Source of the DNA: Bacteroidota bacterium
GTDB lineage: Bacteria > Bacteroidota > Bacteroidia > Flavobacteriales > Flavobacteriaceae
Assembly: GCA_021793135.1 (NCBI GenBank)
Contig: JAJYTI010000109.1
Coordinates: 1-7,494, forward strand
Reading direction: 5' to 3'
Length of the DNA stretch: 7,494 bases
A model generated the notes under the pieces. The model saw nothing but the letters and a program-made list of their open reading frames with translations, made no database searches and was not told the origin of the DNA. Numbering within the stretch: position 1 is the first letter of the stretch; every line of letters begins with the position of its first letter. Both the position numbers and the translations under genes were made by a program. This document shows positions 6,986-7,494 of this stretch, piece after piece.

Positions 6986-7494
6986 ATGAGAAAACATATA
7001 ATAATAATAATAACACTCGCATTAGCAAGTTTCATGACTTCGTGTGAGTTGGATAGGTTCCCTGGAGACGGTATAGCTACTGACGAAGCTTTCGAAACAG
7101 TTGCAGATGCTGAGTTATTTAGAACTGGAATGTATTCACTTTATAGAAGCTCAAATCATAATGCTAGAAGAGCTTTAAGTGATTACCAAGTAGATGTAGT
7201 TAATGCTGTATCTGATTACGGTAATAATCATGGAACTCTTTATAATTGGCAAGATGGATTAGCTACCGACTATGACATTGAAGACTTTTATGAAATGAGC
7301 TATATAGCAATTACTAACGTAAATAATTTTATCAACAACATAGATCATATCGAAGTTGCAGATAATTCAGAAGCTCAAATGCTTCAGGAATATAAGGGTG
7401 AAGCATACCTAATGCGCGCATCTTTAGTTCATAATTTAGTACGTTATTTCGCTAAAGCTTACGATCCTGCAACTGCAAGTACCGATTTAGGAGT
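6986..7494 (+). CDS. SusD/RagB-family nutrient-binding lipoprotein, N-terminal part (cut by window edge)
   Basis: SusD-type proteins are surface lipoproteins that cap the SusC barrel and hand over the substrate. The first 169 codons are visible of a family usually 450-600 residues long. Residues 1-19 are a lipoprotein signal peptide with a run of five isoleucines. The lipobox is MTSC with the lipidated Cys at 20, followed by ELDRFPGD, whose acidic residues right after the Cys fit Bacteroidota surface-export signals. FETVADAELFRTGMYSLYR and the later GEAYLMRASLVHNLVRYF (from about 138) match the conserved helices of the family, the latter corresponding to the usual E-A-x-x-L-R-A block. The start ATG is 13 bp behind the SusC stop, with no Shine-Dalgarno sequence; the two genes surely form one operon. 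The substrate-binding part is outside the window. Confidence 0.95.
   Translation, partial: MRKHIIIIITLALASFMTSCELDRFPGDGIATDEAFETVADAELFRTGMYSLYRSSNHNARRALSDYQVDVVNAVSDYGNNHGTLYNWQDGLATDYDIEDFYEMSYIAITNVNNFINNIDHIEVADNSEAQMLQEYKGEAYLMRASLVHNLVRYFAKAYDPATASTDLG
6998..7012 (+). repeat. Five tandem ATA codons in the SusD signal peptide
   Basis: A (ATA)5 trinucleotide run encodes Ile5-Ile9, the hydrophobic core of the lipoprotein signal peptide. Slippage would add or remove whole isoleucines and so change core length without shifting frame. It may simply reflect AT-rich codon use. Confidence 0.6.

Overview
The window looks like a piece of a Bacteroidota chromosome, most likely from the Flavobacteriia. 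The evidence is a SusC/SusD-type outer-membrane uptake pair, AT-rich coding sequence, no clear Shine-Dalgarno sequence before any gene, and two exact matches to the TAnnTTTG promoter -7 box used by the Bacteroidota primary sigma factor. The exact genus cannot be read from the sequence.

Layout. Positions 1-2029 (minus strand) hold the start of the classical str operon in the order rpsL (S12), rpsG (S7), fusA (EF-G). The genes are tightly packed (25 bp, then 5 bp between them), and fusA is cut by the left edge after its first 382 codons. Positions 2030-2229 form a 200-bp divergent intergenic region with one promoter-like box facing each way. Two short inverted repeats lie in the presumed leader of the plus-strand gene.

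Positions 2230-3915 (plus strand) encode a compact Omp85-superfamily outer-membrane protein. It has a signal peptide, POTRA-like repeats, a beta-barrel with the IRGF motif, and a terminal phenylalanine. Its start appears to be TTG. After a 120-bp gap come a complete SusC/RagA-family TonB-dependent transporter (4036-6972) and, 13 bp further on, the first part of its SusD/RagB-family surface lipoprotein partner, cut by the right edge.

How the parts fit. The str operon makes translation components and has no functional link to the rest beyond position. SusC and SusD normally form one complex, a barrel with a lipoprotein lid, that imports large nutrients powered by TonB. The substrate cannot be told here because no enzyme or regulator genes are visible. 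The SusC protein lacks an N-terminal STN signalling domain, so control through an anti-sigma/ECF-sigma relay is unlikely. The Omp85-like protein may be an outer-membrane assembly or translocation factor next to a highly demanding barrel client, but that link rests on position only. I see no mobile element, CRISPR array, tRNA or rRNA gene. The window is mostly conserved housekeeping and envelope biology. The least explained part is the Omp85-like gene with its leader.
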